In this document: in pieces, positions 1 through 7,080 of the stretch
How positions within the stretch are numbered: position 1 is the stretch's first letter
Layout: every line of letters begins with the position of its first letter
Origin: JARYGU01 sp033795365
Lineage (GTDB): Bacteria; Pseudomonadota; Alphaproteobacteria; Rhizobiales; Rhizobiaceae
Direction: 5' to 3'
DNA: 64,000 bases
Assembly (NCBI GenBank): GCA_033795365.1
Contig: JARYGU010000013.1
Location: forward strand, 62,001-126,000
Made by a program: the position numbers and the translations under genes
The notes under the pieces: generated by a model
What the model saw: only the letters and a program-made list of their open reading frames with translations
Told to the model about the DNA's origin: nothing
The model's database searches: none

Positions 1-912
1 AAGGGCAGGCGAATAGGCGCCGGGGAAGATGTATTTCCGCAGCCACGGGCTTGCCATGCCGGGCGGGCTCATATGGCCGATGGAATGCAGCACCGCGAGC
101 CCGTCATCCGGCATCAGCGCATTCAGCTTTTTGAAGAATTCGTCATAGTGATGCACGCCGACATGCTCGAACATGCCGACCGAGACGATCCGGTCGAATG
201 ACCCCGCAACGTCACGATAATCCTTCAGTTCGAAGCGGGCCCGGTCGGCAAGACCGGCATCGGTGGCCCGCTTCGAGGCGAGCGCCTGCTGCTCTTTCGA
301 AAGGGTCACGCCCGTCACTTCGACATTCTCGAGTTTCGCCAGATAGAGCGCGAGATCGCCCCAGCCGCAGCCTATATCGAGCACCTTCATGCCCGGCTTC
401 AGGCAGAGCTTCGCTGCAAGCAGCCTCAGCTTGTTGCGCTGCGCGGCCTCCAGCGTCTCGCCCTCCTCGCGAAAATAGGCGCAGGAATAGAGCATGTTCT
501 CGTCGAGGAAGAGTTTGTAGAAATCATTGCCGAGATCGTAATGGTGCGCAACGTTTCTCTGCGCCTGCCCCTTGCGGTTCGACTGCTGGCGTTTGCGGAA
601 GCGCATCTTCACCGCGCGCAGCGCCTTCTGGATCGGATAGGAGCCGAGCGAGAGCCGGTTGACGGAGAAAAGCGTGAGGAAATCGCGCAGCGTCGAGCCT
701 TCCTCGAAGCGCATCGTTCCGTCCATATAGGCCTCGCCGGCGGCCAGCTCGGCATTGAAGACCAGCGTCCTGTAGAGCTTCGGGTCGGTGAGCCTCATCG
801 TCACCTCCAGCCCGGGTTCGCCGGAAAAGACATGCCGCTTGCCCTCAGCATCGATGACCGTGAGCCGTCCCTTCCTTATGAAGGCTTTCATCATGTGGGA
901 GAGAAAAAACAT
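1..912 (-). CDS. cfa: Cyclopropane-fatty-acyl-phospholipid synthase, 3' end outside window
   Basis: SAM-dependent enzyme that adds a methylene bridge to unsaturated acyl chains of membrane phospholipids. Read on the minus strand, 304 codons are visible; the C-terminus lies beyond base 1. Recognisable are the N-terminal substrate-binding region, the signature around AHHYDLGNDFY, the SAM-binding motif VLDIGCGWG and the following VTGVTLSKEQ, then VGMFEHVG and the HSIG segment. An ATG at 912 is preceded by GAGG at good spacing and is preferred; an in-frame ATG at 894 has no ribosome-binding site. Family proteins are about 340-410 residues, so roughly a quarter is missing only because the window ends. 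Family assignment is secure; which of several rhizobial cfa paralogues it is cannot be told. Confidence 0.9.
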   Translation of the reverse strand, partial: MFFLSHMMKAFIRKGRLTVIDAEGKRHVFSGEPGLEVTMRLTDPKLYRTLVFNAELAAGEAYMDGTMRFEEGSTLRDFLTLFSVNRLSLGSYPIQKALRAVKMRFRKRQQSNRKGQAQRNVAHHYDLGNDFYKLFLDENMLYSCAYFREEGETLEAAQRNKLRLLAAKLCLKPGMKVLDIGCGWGDLALYLAKLENVEVTGVTLSKEQQALASKRATDAGLADRARFELKDYRDVAGSFDRIVSVGMFEHVGVHHYDEFFKKLNALMPDDGLAVLHSIGHMSPPGMASPWLRKYIFPGAYSPAL

Positions 913-1051
913 GCGCACCTCGAAGATCATGCCGGCAACCGGAGCCGCGCCGGGCAGCGGGATGACAGCATCGCATTTTGAAAAGACTTTGCAAATTCGC
1001 ACATGAGGCTGCGGTGAGCAGGCTGCGGCGAAGAGACTGATTGCACCGGAA

Positions 1052-1546
1052 GTGCAAGACACCTATTTCATCCCCATGGATCAGCCTGCAGACGACGACC
1101 GCCAATCCCATTTCGCCGTCATTCGCGCCAGGGCGGCAGCGGAGATGGACGATATTGGCGTGACGCCCGCCTTCGTCGTGCATCTCGTCGAGACCTTCTA
1201 CGGCCGCGTGCGCGCGCATCCGGAGCTTGGCCCGGTTTTCGAGGCGCGGCTGGCCGGCCGCTGGCCCGAGCATATGGAAAAGATGAAGCGGTTCTGGTCG
1301 GCCGTCGCCTTCAAGGATGGCAGCTACGGCGGCAAGCCGGTCGTGGCGCATCAGGGTATCGCCAATTTGAACCCGCCGCTCTTTCAGGTCTGGTTAGGGC
1401 TGTTTTCCGCGACTCTCGACGACATCGCTCCCTCCGCGGAGGCGAAGGCCTGGTTCATGGCGACGGCCGAGCGTATCGCCAAAAGCCTCGTGCTTTCGCT
1501 CTTCTACAATCCCGCCGACGACGATCCCGCGTTGAAGCGCGTCTGA
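1052..1546 (+). CDS. Group III truncated haemoglobin
   Basis: Small cytoplasmic 2-on-2 globin of 164 residues, about the usual length for group III (C-type). The globin core runs from roughly residue 35 to 150, with VTPAFVVHLVETFYGRVRAHPELGPVF as helices A-C region, FWSAVAFKDGSYGG around CD/E, and HQGIANLNPPLFQVWL containing the proximal-histidine region, followed by a WFMATAERIAKSL helix. The family binds haem and diatomic ligands; a role in oxygen or NO handling is inferred. Start is uncertain: GTG 1052 has a weak GGAA ahead of it, ATG 1076 has none. Its stop codon directly abuts the stop of the convergent exporter gene with no intervening base. Confidence 0.85.
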   Translation: MQDTYFIPMDQPADDDRQSHFAVIRARAAAEMDDIGVTPAFVVHLVETFYGRVRAHPELGPVFEARLAGRWPEHMEKMKRFWSAVAFKDGSYGGKPVVAHQGIANLNPPLFQVWLGLFSATLDDIAPSAEAKAWFMATAERIAKSLVLSLFYNPADDDPALKRV

Positions 1547-2449
1547 TCAGTCACCTTTGCCGCCTGTGGTGACGCCGGCGCTCGCGGCGACGACAAGCCC
1601 GGTGCCGACCATCTGCAACGGCGTCATCGGTTGGCCGAGAACAAGGAAGCCGGCAAGCGCGCCCATTGCTGGCTCAAGGCTCATCAGAATGCCGAAAACC
1701 GGCATGGGCATGCGTCTCAGCGCGATCATCTCCAGCGCATAAGGCAGGAGCGGGACGAGGAAGGCGAGCCCAACCATCATGGCGACGCCGTCGAAGCTCA
1801 TCGCTTCGCCGGCCCGGAAAATGCCGAAAGGCGCCGCGACGATCGCAGCGACGATCAGCGACATGGCGAGGCCCTCCAGCCCCGCAAACAGCTTGCCCGA
1901 GCCCTTCATCAGAACGATATAGCTGCCCCAGCCGACCGCCGCGCCGCATGCATAAAGAATACCGATGGGATCGCCGGTCCATCCCTCTCCGTCATGAGCG
2001 AGAAGCAGCACACCGGCCAACGCCGCAAACGGCCAGACGAGGCGCCATCCACCTCCGAGCGTGAAGGTCGCAACCGCGAGCGGCCCGAGAAAATCGATCG
2101 CGACCGCGAGCCCCAGCGGAATGCGCTCGATCGCCGAGAAGAAGCAAAGCGTCATTCCCGACATTGCCACGCCGAGCAGGAAGGCGCTCTTCCATTGAAC
2201 CCGGCCGTAGCTTGATACCGGAGGCCGGACGATTGCGGCGAGGATGAGGGCAGCGAAAGCCAGACGGAGAAATGTCGTCGCAAAGGGTCCGTAAGCGGCG
2301 ATCGCCGTTGCCGATAGGGCCGAACCGAACTGGACGCTGGACATCGACAAGAGACAGAGGAGCACGCCTGCCAGAAGAAAGACCGGCGGCCTACTCGTCA
2401 CGTTATCGGCTTCGCGCGGCTGCGCAGCAGTGTCGGAAATCGATTCCAC
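1547..2449 (-). CDS. DMT-superfamily exporter (EamA domains, RhtA-like)
   Basis: Inner-membrane transporter of 300 residues with about ten hydrophobic helices and two EamA repeats, the second beginning near residue 160 (GILYACGAAVGWGSYIVL). The C-terminal repeat pattern ALRRMPMPVFGILMSLEPAMGALAGFLVLGQ resembles threonine/homoserine exporters of the RhtA type, which suggests amino-acid or amine efflux, but substrate cannot be read from sequence. The hydrophilic N-terminal tail of about 20 residues is cytoplasmic by inference. It is a single gene: convergent with the haemoglobin gene downstream and separated by 134 bp from the end of the OmpA lipoprotein gene upstream. Confidence 0.85.
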   Translation of the reverse strand: MESISDTAAQPREADNVTSRPPVFLLAGVLLCLLSMSSVQFGSALSATAIAAYGPFATTFLRLAFAALILAAIVRPPVSSYGRVQWKSAFLLGVAMSGMTLCFFSAIERIPLGLAVAIDFLGPLAVATFTLGGGWRLVWPFAALAGVLLLAHDGEGWTGDPIGILYACGAAVGWGSYIVLMKGSGKLFAGLEGLAMSLIVAAIVAAPFGIFRAGEAMSFDGVAMMVGLAFLVPLLPYALEMIALRRMPMPVFGILMSLEPAMGALAGFLVLGQPMTPLQMVGTGLVVAASAGVTTGGKGD

Positions 2450-2547
2450 GATGACGCCTCCTCAGATGGCAAGGCCTATCCGAGGAGCCCGGCGTCATCA
2501 AATTGATTATGCTGAACCAATGCCTGAGTAAAATTTACAGCAGCGAG

Positions 2548-2570
2548 CCTGCGGGAGCAATTCCCGCAGG
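2548..2570 (-). terminator. Stem-loop after the OmpA lipoprotein gene
   Basis: A perfect 9-bp inverted repeat (CCTGCGGGA / TCCCGCAGG) with a 5-nt loop lies 13 nt past the stop of the OmpA-like gene on the minus strand. There is no immediate U tract, only an AT-rich stretch about 14 nt further on, so it may act as a transcript-end stabiliser or weak intrinsic terminator. Confidence 0.5.
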
Positions 2571-2583
2571 CCGGAACCCGCCG

Positions 2584-3249
2584 TCAACCCTCGCGAAGCG
2601 GCGAGATCGAGATCTCCACGCGGCGGTTCTGGGCGCGCCCCATTTCGGTTGCGTTCGAAGCGATCGGACGGTCGAAGCCGTAGCCCACCGCCGACATGCG
2701 CCGTGCATCGACACCGCCGGATGCGAGATAGCGGGCAACCGACTGCGCGCGACGTTCCGACAGATCCTGGTTGTAACCTGCGCTGCCGGTCGAGTCCGTA
2801 TGGCCATCGACGTCGATCAGCGTCCTGTTGAACTTGCGCAGCACGATCGCGACGGAATCAAGCGTCGAGTAGAAGGCCGGTAGCACCTGATCCTGATCCG
2901 TTGGGAAGGTGATGTTGGACGGCATGTTCAGGATGATGCGGTCGCCGGCGCGCGTGACGGAAACGCCGGTTCCCTGAAGCTGGGCGCGCAGCTCGGATTC
3001 CTGGCTGTCCATGTAGTTGCCGATCGCGCCGCCGCCGAGAGCGCCGATACCTGCGCCGATCAGCGCGGCGTTGCGCCGCTGGACGGGATTGTTGCCGATG
3101 AGAAGGCCCGTTGCCGCTCCGAGGCCCGCGCCGATCAGCGCGCCGCCCGCCGTGTTCGACATCTTCTGCTCCCCCGTATAGGGATCGGTCGTCGTGCAGG
3201 CGGAGAGATAGACGGCGGCTACAGAGAGAATGGCGATTTTCTTGAGCAT
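2584..3249 (-). CDS. Outer-membrane lipoprotein, glycine zipper plus OmpA domain (YiaD-like)
   Basis: Lipoprotein of 221 residues. The N-terminus MLKKIAILSVAAVYLSAC is a signal peptide with lipobox LSAC (lipidated Cys 18). Residues about 35-90 form a glycine-rich zipper (AGGALIGAGLGAATG, ALIGAGIGALGGGAIG), and residues about 115-218 an OmpA C-terminal peptidoglycan-binding domain with the DVDGHTDSTGSAGYNQDLSERRA signature, split here by reading. The role is tethering outer membrane to cell wall. A longer in-frame upstream start exists but would bury the signal peptide, so ATG 3249 is used. The gene is monocistronic between two same-strand neighbours. Confidence 0.9.
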   Translation of the reverse strand: MLKKIAILSVAAVYLSACTTTDPYTGEQKMSNTAGGALIGAGLGAATGLLIGNNPVQRRNAALIGAGIGALGGGAIGNYMDSQESELRAQLQGTGVSVTRAGDRIILNMPSNITFPTDQDQVLPAFYSTLDSVAIVLRKFNRTLIDVDGHTDSTGSAGYNQDLSERRAQSVARYLASGGVDARRMSAVGYGFDRPIASNATEMGRAQNRRVEISISPLREG

Positions 3250-3362
3250 AGAGGCGTGTCCCCGAAGAAATTGATGATTCTGCTTCAACCTAGCGATTGC
3301 GGCAGGAACATGAAAGCCCGGTGCAGCCGCATGCTTTGACAACAGCTTTTGACCCTAAGGGC

Positions 3363-4388
3363 CTATGCCTCGATACCTTTCAGCACATTGGCGACGTTGA
3401 GCCCTATTTCAGGCACGCCATAGCCACCCTCCATGCAGACAAGCACGGGCACGCCGGCGGCAGCGATCGTCCTGCCCATGGCGATGTAATCGGGGGAGGT
3501 GAGCTTGAAGAAGGAGATCGGATCCTTCTCGAACGTGTCGACACCGAGCGACACGACGATCGCCTCCGCGCCGAAAGCGGCAATATGCTTCAGCGAATCC
3601 TCCAGCGCCGCACCCCAGACGGAATAGGGTGTGCCGCGCGGCATCGGGTAGTTCTTCGTCGTGCCTTCTCCCGCATCCTTTCCGGTTTCTTCCGCATAGC
3701 CGAGGAAGTGCGGAAAAGCCTCCGCAGGATCGCCGTGGAGCGAAGCGAAAAACACGTCGCCACGCTCGTAGAAGATGTCCTGAGTGCCGTTGCCGTGGTG
3801 GAAGTCGACATCAAGGATCGCGACCCTCGTCGCGCCCTTGTCGAGAAGGCGTTGCGCGGCGACGGCGGCATTGTTGATGAAGCAGTAGCCGCCGAACATG
3901 TCGATGCCGGCGTGATGGCCCGGCGGTCGGCAGAGGGAGAAGACAGCCTTCTGGCCGCCCGCAACGAGATCCGCCCCGCTGATGGCGCTGTTCATCGAAG
4001 AAAGCGCCGCTTCCCATGTTCCCGGCGAGATCGCCGTTTCGGCGGCATTGCAGTAATAGCCGATCTGCCCGTCTATATCCGTCGGAATGCGCGGCGAGGT
4101 CCGGCGCACGGGAAAGGAGGTGGCAATCGCCTCGCCCTTGTATCCCGCCGCCTGCCAACGTTCCCAAGCCGTCTCCAGGAATTCGAGATAGCCGGCGTCA
4201 TGCACCTTCAGCGCCGTGTCAAGACCATGCTTTTCCGGCGCCATCACATCCGTAAAGCCTGCCTCCTTCACTGCCGCGAGGATCCATTCCGCCCGGAACG
4301 GCGCCTCGAAGGGCGGCACGAGTTCACCGCCGTAAAGTTCGCTCCTGGCATTCCTGAGCTTGTGGTCTTCGGAGAAAATGACGCGCAT
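3363..4388 (-). CDS. aphA: Acetylpolyamine amidohydrolase (histone-deacetylase superfamily)
   Basis: Zinc hydrolase that deacetylates acetyl-putrescine, acetyl-spermidine and related amines. The protein has 341 residues, the same length as the characterised Mycoplana ramosa APAH, and the catalytic set falls at the same numbers: His158-His159 in RPPGHHAG, zinc ligands Asp195 and His197 in DVDFHHGNG, Asp284 in SLGVDTFEKD, and Tyr323 in MEGGYG. This agreement makes the polyamine specificity likely rather than a generic deacetylase. It lies 78 bp downstream of a GNAT acetyltransferase and an XRE-cupin regulator on the same strand, a context that fits reversible polyamine acetylation (inference). 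Cytoplasmic; no signal peptide. Confidence 0.9.
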   Translation of the reverse strand: MRVIFSEDHKLRNARSELYGGELVPPFEAPFRAEWILAAVKEAGFTDVMAPEKHGLDTALKVHDAGYLEFLETAWERWQAAGYKGEAIATSFPVRRTSPRIPTDIDGQIGYYCNAAETAISPGTWEAALSSMNSAISGADLVAGGQKAVFSLCRPPGHHAGIDMFGGYCFINNAAVAAQRLLDKGATRVAILDVDFHHGNGTQDIFYERGDVFFASLHGDPAEAFPHFLGYAEETGKDAGEGTTKNYPMPRGTPYSVWGAALEDSLKHIAAFGAEAIVVSLGVDTFEKDPISFFKLTSPDYIAMGRTIAAAGVPVLVCMEGGYGVPEIGLNVANVLKGIEA

Positions 4389-4466
4389 GACTGGTTCCCG
4401 GTTCGGTTTTACGCGGACGTTAGCCTCGAATCTTTCTTCGAAGCAAGCGCCTCCGGACGTCGAGCC

Positions 4467-5003
4467 TCATGCCGTGACAAGGTTCAGCGCAAGTCGCTTG
4501 TAGAAGAGCGTCGTCGCGCAATAGCGCCCGTCCGGATAGAGGGCATAATCGGGAATGACGCCGGCGCGTGTCCAGCCGAAGCGCTCGTAAATCGCTTCCG
4601 CCGGACTGCCGGTCGCCGTGTCGAGCACCAGAACCGTCTTGCCGCGGCTTGCGGCCTCCCGCTCGGCCGCCGTCATCAGCATGCGGGAAAGGCCGTGCCC
4701 GCGCGCGCTTTCCATGACGAGAAGCTTCTTCACATCGGCGCGATGGGGCTGGTTCGGCGGCTGACGCATGCCGAGCTGCACGGTGCCGACGATCCGGTCT
4801 CCCCGCTCGGCGATGAAGAGCAGCGTCGCACCGTCAGCCACGCCGCCGACTACGCCTTCCCAGAAGGACAGTGCGTCGGCTGTGCCATAAGGCGCCATGA
4901 AGCCCACCGAGGCTCCGCCCGTTACGCAGTCGGCGAGCACCTCGGCAAGCTCTCCTATACGCGCCTCGGCCTCCCGCGCATCGATCATCCGGACTGTGCT
5001 CAT
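4467..5003 (-). CDS. GNAT-family N-acetyltransferase
   Basis: Acetyl-CoA-dependent acetyltransferase of 178 residues. The GNAT core spans about residues 60-155: IAERGDRIVGTVQLG (beta strands 2-4), KKLLVMESARGHGLSRMLM, which holds the acetyl-CoA pyrophosphate loop (R-G-H-G-L-S in place of the usual Q/RxxGxG/A), and TVLVLDTATGSPAEAIYERFGW. The substrate is not evident. It sits 18 bp downstream of an XRE-cupin regulator and upstream of acetylpolyamine amidohydrolase, so a small-amine substrate is an attractive but unproven guess. Likely in one transcript with the regulator. Confidence 0.85.
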   Translation of the reverse strand: MSTVRMIDAREAEARIGELAEVLADCVTGGASVGFMAPYGTADALSFWEGVVGGVADGATLLFIAERGDRIVGTVQLGMRQPPNQPHRADVKKLLVMESARGHGLSRMLMTAAEREAASRGKTVLVLDTATGSPAEAIYERFGWTRAGVIPDYALYPDGRYCATTLFYKRLALNLVTA

Positions 5004-5021
5004 TTGCCCCCCGTTCTCAAG

Positions 5022-5609
5022 TTACCCTCGGTCGAGCACGACCGCATAACGCGCCGCTACCGATCCCGGATTGTGGAAGACGTGGCCTTCGGTGATGCTC
5101 ATATAAAGGCAATCGCCAGGCTTCATGTGATGGACGGCTTCACCGACGGTCATCGTCAGCTCGCCGGAAAGGAGCCAGACATGCTGAGTCATGCCCGCCT
5201 TGCCCGTTTCCGGCGGAAGGAAGACGCGAGCACGCGGCGGAAACTCGACCTCGACGATGTCGACGCGAGAGGAGGTGCGTGGCGGCGAGACGGAGCGGCG
5301 GAGATAGCCGCTCTCCGGATCGCGCCAGGTCGTCTGCGCCTCGTAACGTGCAAGCGGGTTTCCCGCCTCCTCGCCAAACGCGAAGAAAGCCGAAAGCGTG
5401 AGATCGAGCGCAGTGCACAGCCGCGCCAGAAGCGGCGCCGTCGGGCTCGCCTCGCCGCGCTCGATGCGCGAGATCATCGCCCTGCTGACACCGGAGCGCT
5501 CCGCCAACTGCTCCAACGTCAGACCGTGTTCGACGCGCAGCAGCCGGACGCGGTCGCCGATGATGCTTTGTATATCGTCGATTGATTCCATTATAGTAGA
5601 ATTCATCAA
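5022..5609 (-). CDS. XRE-cupin transcriptional regulator (PuuR-like architecture)
   Basis: DNA-binding regulator of 195 residues. A helix-turn-helix of the XRE type spans about residues 17-72 (VRLLRVEHGLTLEQLAERSGVSRAMISRIERGEASPTAPLLARLC), written here in part, and a cupin sensor domain follows at about 110-190 (VFLPPETGKAG, QHVWLLSGELTMTVG, LKPGDCLY). Such two-domain proteins, for example E. coli PuuR, commonly control amine or amino-acid metabolism. It is head of a probable operon with the GNAT gene and divergent from an MFS transporter whose start is 136 bp away, so both directions may be under its control. A shorter start at ATG 5591 is possible. Confidence 0.85.
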   Translation of the reverse strand: MMNSTIMESIDDIQSIIGDRVRLLRVEHGLTLEQLAERSGVSRAMISRIERGEASPTAPLLARLCTALDLTLSAFFAFGEEAGNPLARYEAQTTWRDPESGYLRRSVSPPRTSSRVDIVEVEFPPRARVFLPPETGKAGMTQHVWLLSGELTMTVGEAVHHMKPGDCLYMSITEGHVFHNPGSVAARYAVVLDRG

Positions 5610-5745
5610 GCTGATGATGGAGTCAAGCTCTCCTGCCTGCCCGAAAAATCGATACTCGAAATTTTCTGTGAAATGCCGTTATGACGACAATGGCGGCGGG
5701 GACACACCACTATCTTTGCTGTGCAAAATAATAGGCGAGACACTA

Positions 5746-7008
5746 ATGACACAGCAGGCGGCAAGGCCTTCCTCTCTTCTTTCGATCGCCTCCATCGTCG
5801 CCTCCATGACTTCCGTCGCTATCGGCAACGGCATGATGCTGGCCTATGTGCCCTTCGTGCTCTCACAGAGTGACGGATCGTCCTGGACCCCAGGCGCCGC
5901 CGTCACCGCCATGGCGCTCGGTGGCTTGATCGGCTGCATCATCGCAGGGCCGGTGATCCGCCGCGTCGGCCATGCGCGCGCTTTCTCCTGCTCGCTTGCC
6001 CTCGTCATTCTTGCGGCCCTCCTCGTGGCGGTCGGCGTCCATCCGATCGCCTGGGTCGTCGCGCGCGGACTCTACGGTGTCGCGGGCTGCACCAATTTCA
6101 TCATCACACAAAGCTGGCTGAATCATGCGAGCGACAATCATTGGCGCGGCCGGGCAATGTCGCTTTTCTACATGGCCTATGTCATCGGCCTGGGGTTCGG
6201 GGCGTGGATGTTCGGGCAGATGCCGCTCGAGGGCAATCTGGTACCGCTTGCCACCATCTTCTTCACGACCGTCGCACTGCTGCCGATCGGGCTCACCCGT
6301 CTGCCCTCACCGCCACCGCCGGCAAAAGTCAGTATCGATTTTCCCATGGCCTGGCGCAATTCGCCGGTGGCGCTGATCGGCGTCCTCGCCTCCGGCGGCC
6401 TTTCCGCGGTCGTTCAGGGCTTTACTCCGATCTACGCCGCCGCCAGTCAGGTGAGCCAGTCGGACGTCGCGCTCCTGATGTTTGTTATGCAGTTCGGCCT
6501 CATGTTCATCCAGTATCCGCTCGGTGTGCTTTCCGACCGGATAGACCGGCGCATCGTGCTCATCATCACCTGCCTGCTGATCGCCGGCACGGCGGTGGCG
6601 GCGCTCAATGTCTCTTTCGCCGACATGATCCTGCTGATGATCGTCTTCGCCATATGGGCGGGCGCGGTCGAAACCGTCTACTCCATCGCCAATGCGCATG
6701 CCAACGACCGCACGGACCCCGCCGATTTCGTGCCGCTCGCCTCCACGCTTCTCGTGGCCTGGTCTGCCTCTGCCACTGTCGTTCCGCTCGCCATAACGCT
6801 GGTCACGCCTATTTTCGGGCAGCAGACCTTCATCTATGCCGCGATGGGCATCGCGATCGCCTATACCGCCTTCGTCGCGCTGCGGCTGAAGCAGCGCGAG
6901 ACGGTGCCGGTTGAAGAGCGCGAGAGCTTTGAAATCCGCAGCGCCCAGGTACCCAATGCGGGCGCGCTGGTCGATCCGGCACAGGCGGATCCTTCATCGC
7001 GGCAATGA
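5746..7008 (+). CDS. MFS transporter
   Basis: Inner-membrane protein of 420 residues with twelve predicted helices in two halves linked by a cytoplasmic loop near residue 200 (LPSPPPPAKVSIDFPMAWRN in part). Features include the MFS loop 2-3 region after GGLIGCIIAGPVIRRVGHARA and a second-half loop SDRIDRRIVL. A TXXPAR-type start MTQQAARPSS at 5746 with AGGCGAGA six bases ahead is used; the frame is open much further upstream but without a ribosome-binding site. Substrate unknown. Divergence from the XRE-cupin regulator suggests drug, amine or metabolite efflux under that regulator (inference). Confidence 0.85.
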   Translation: MTQQAARPSSLLSIASIVASMTSVAIGNGMMLAYVPFVLSQSDGSSWTPGAAVTAMALGGLIGCIIAGPVIRRVGHARAFSCSLALVILAALLVAVGVHPIAWVVARGLYGVAGCTNFIITQSWLNHASDNHWRGRAMSLFYMAYVIGLGFGAWMFGQMPLEGNLVPLATIFFTTVALLPIGLTRLPSPPPPAKVSIDFPMAWRNSPVALIGVLASGGLSAVVQGFTPIYAAASQVSQSDVALLMFVMQFGLMFIQYPLGVLSDRIDRRIVLIITCLLIAGTAVAALNVSFADMILLMIVFAIWAGAVETVYSIANAHANDRTDPADFVPLASTLLVAWSASATVVPLAITLVTPIFGQQTFIYAAMGIAIAYTAFVALRLKQRETVPVEERESFEIRSAQVPNAGALVDPAQADPSSRQ

Positions 7009-7027
7009 TGGCCGCGCGGTGGCGAAG

Positions 7028-7046
7028 GCGGTTAATAAACCGCTTT
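7028..7046 (+). terminator. Small hairpin plus TTT between MFS gene and lepA
   Basis: GCGGTT-AATA-AACCGC, a perfect 6-bp stem with a 4-nt loop followed by TTT, lies 20 nt past the MFS stop. It looks like a weak intrinsic terminator; lepA begins 35 bp later, so read-through is possible. Confidence 0.5.
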
Positions 7047-7080
7047 GCGGGCGTTCAAGCCCCTGCTATATGCGCGAGCC

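Noticed and set aside
3297..5585. Plus-strand open frame of 762 codons opposite APAH, GNAT and XRE-cupin genes
   Set aside because: Spans three genuine opposite genes with gaps between them; composition is R/H/A-rich without motifs.
5590..5595. TATAAT on the minus strand near the start of the XRE-cupin gene
   Set aside because: It lies inside the first codons of the likely reading frame and has no -35 at proper spacing; probably chance.
7045..7072. Possible sigma-70 promoter just ahead of lepA (TTGCGG-N16-TATATG)
   Set aside because: Both elements are weak and the -35 overlaps the hairpin after the MFS gene.
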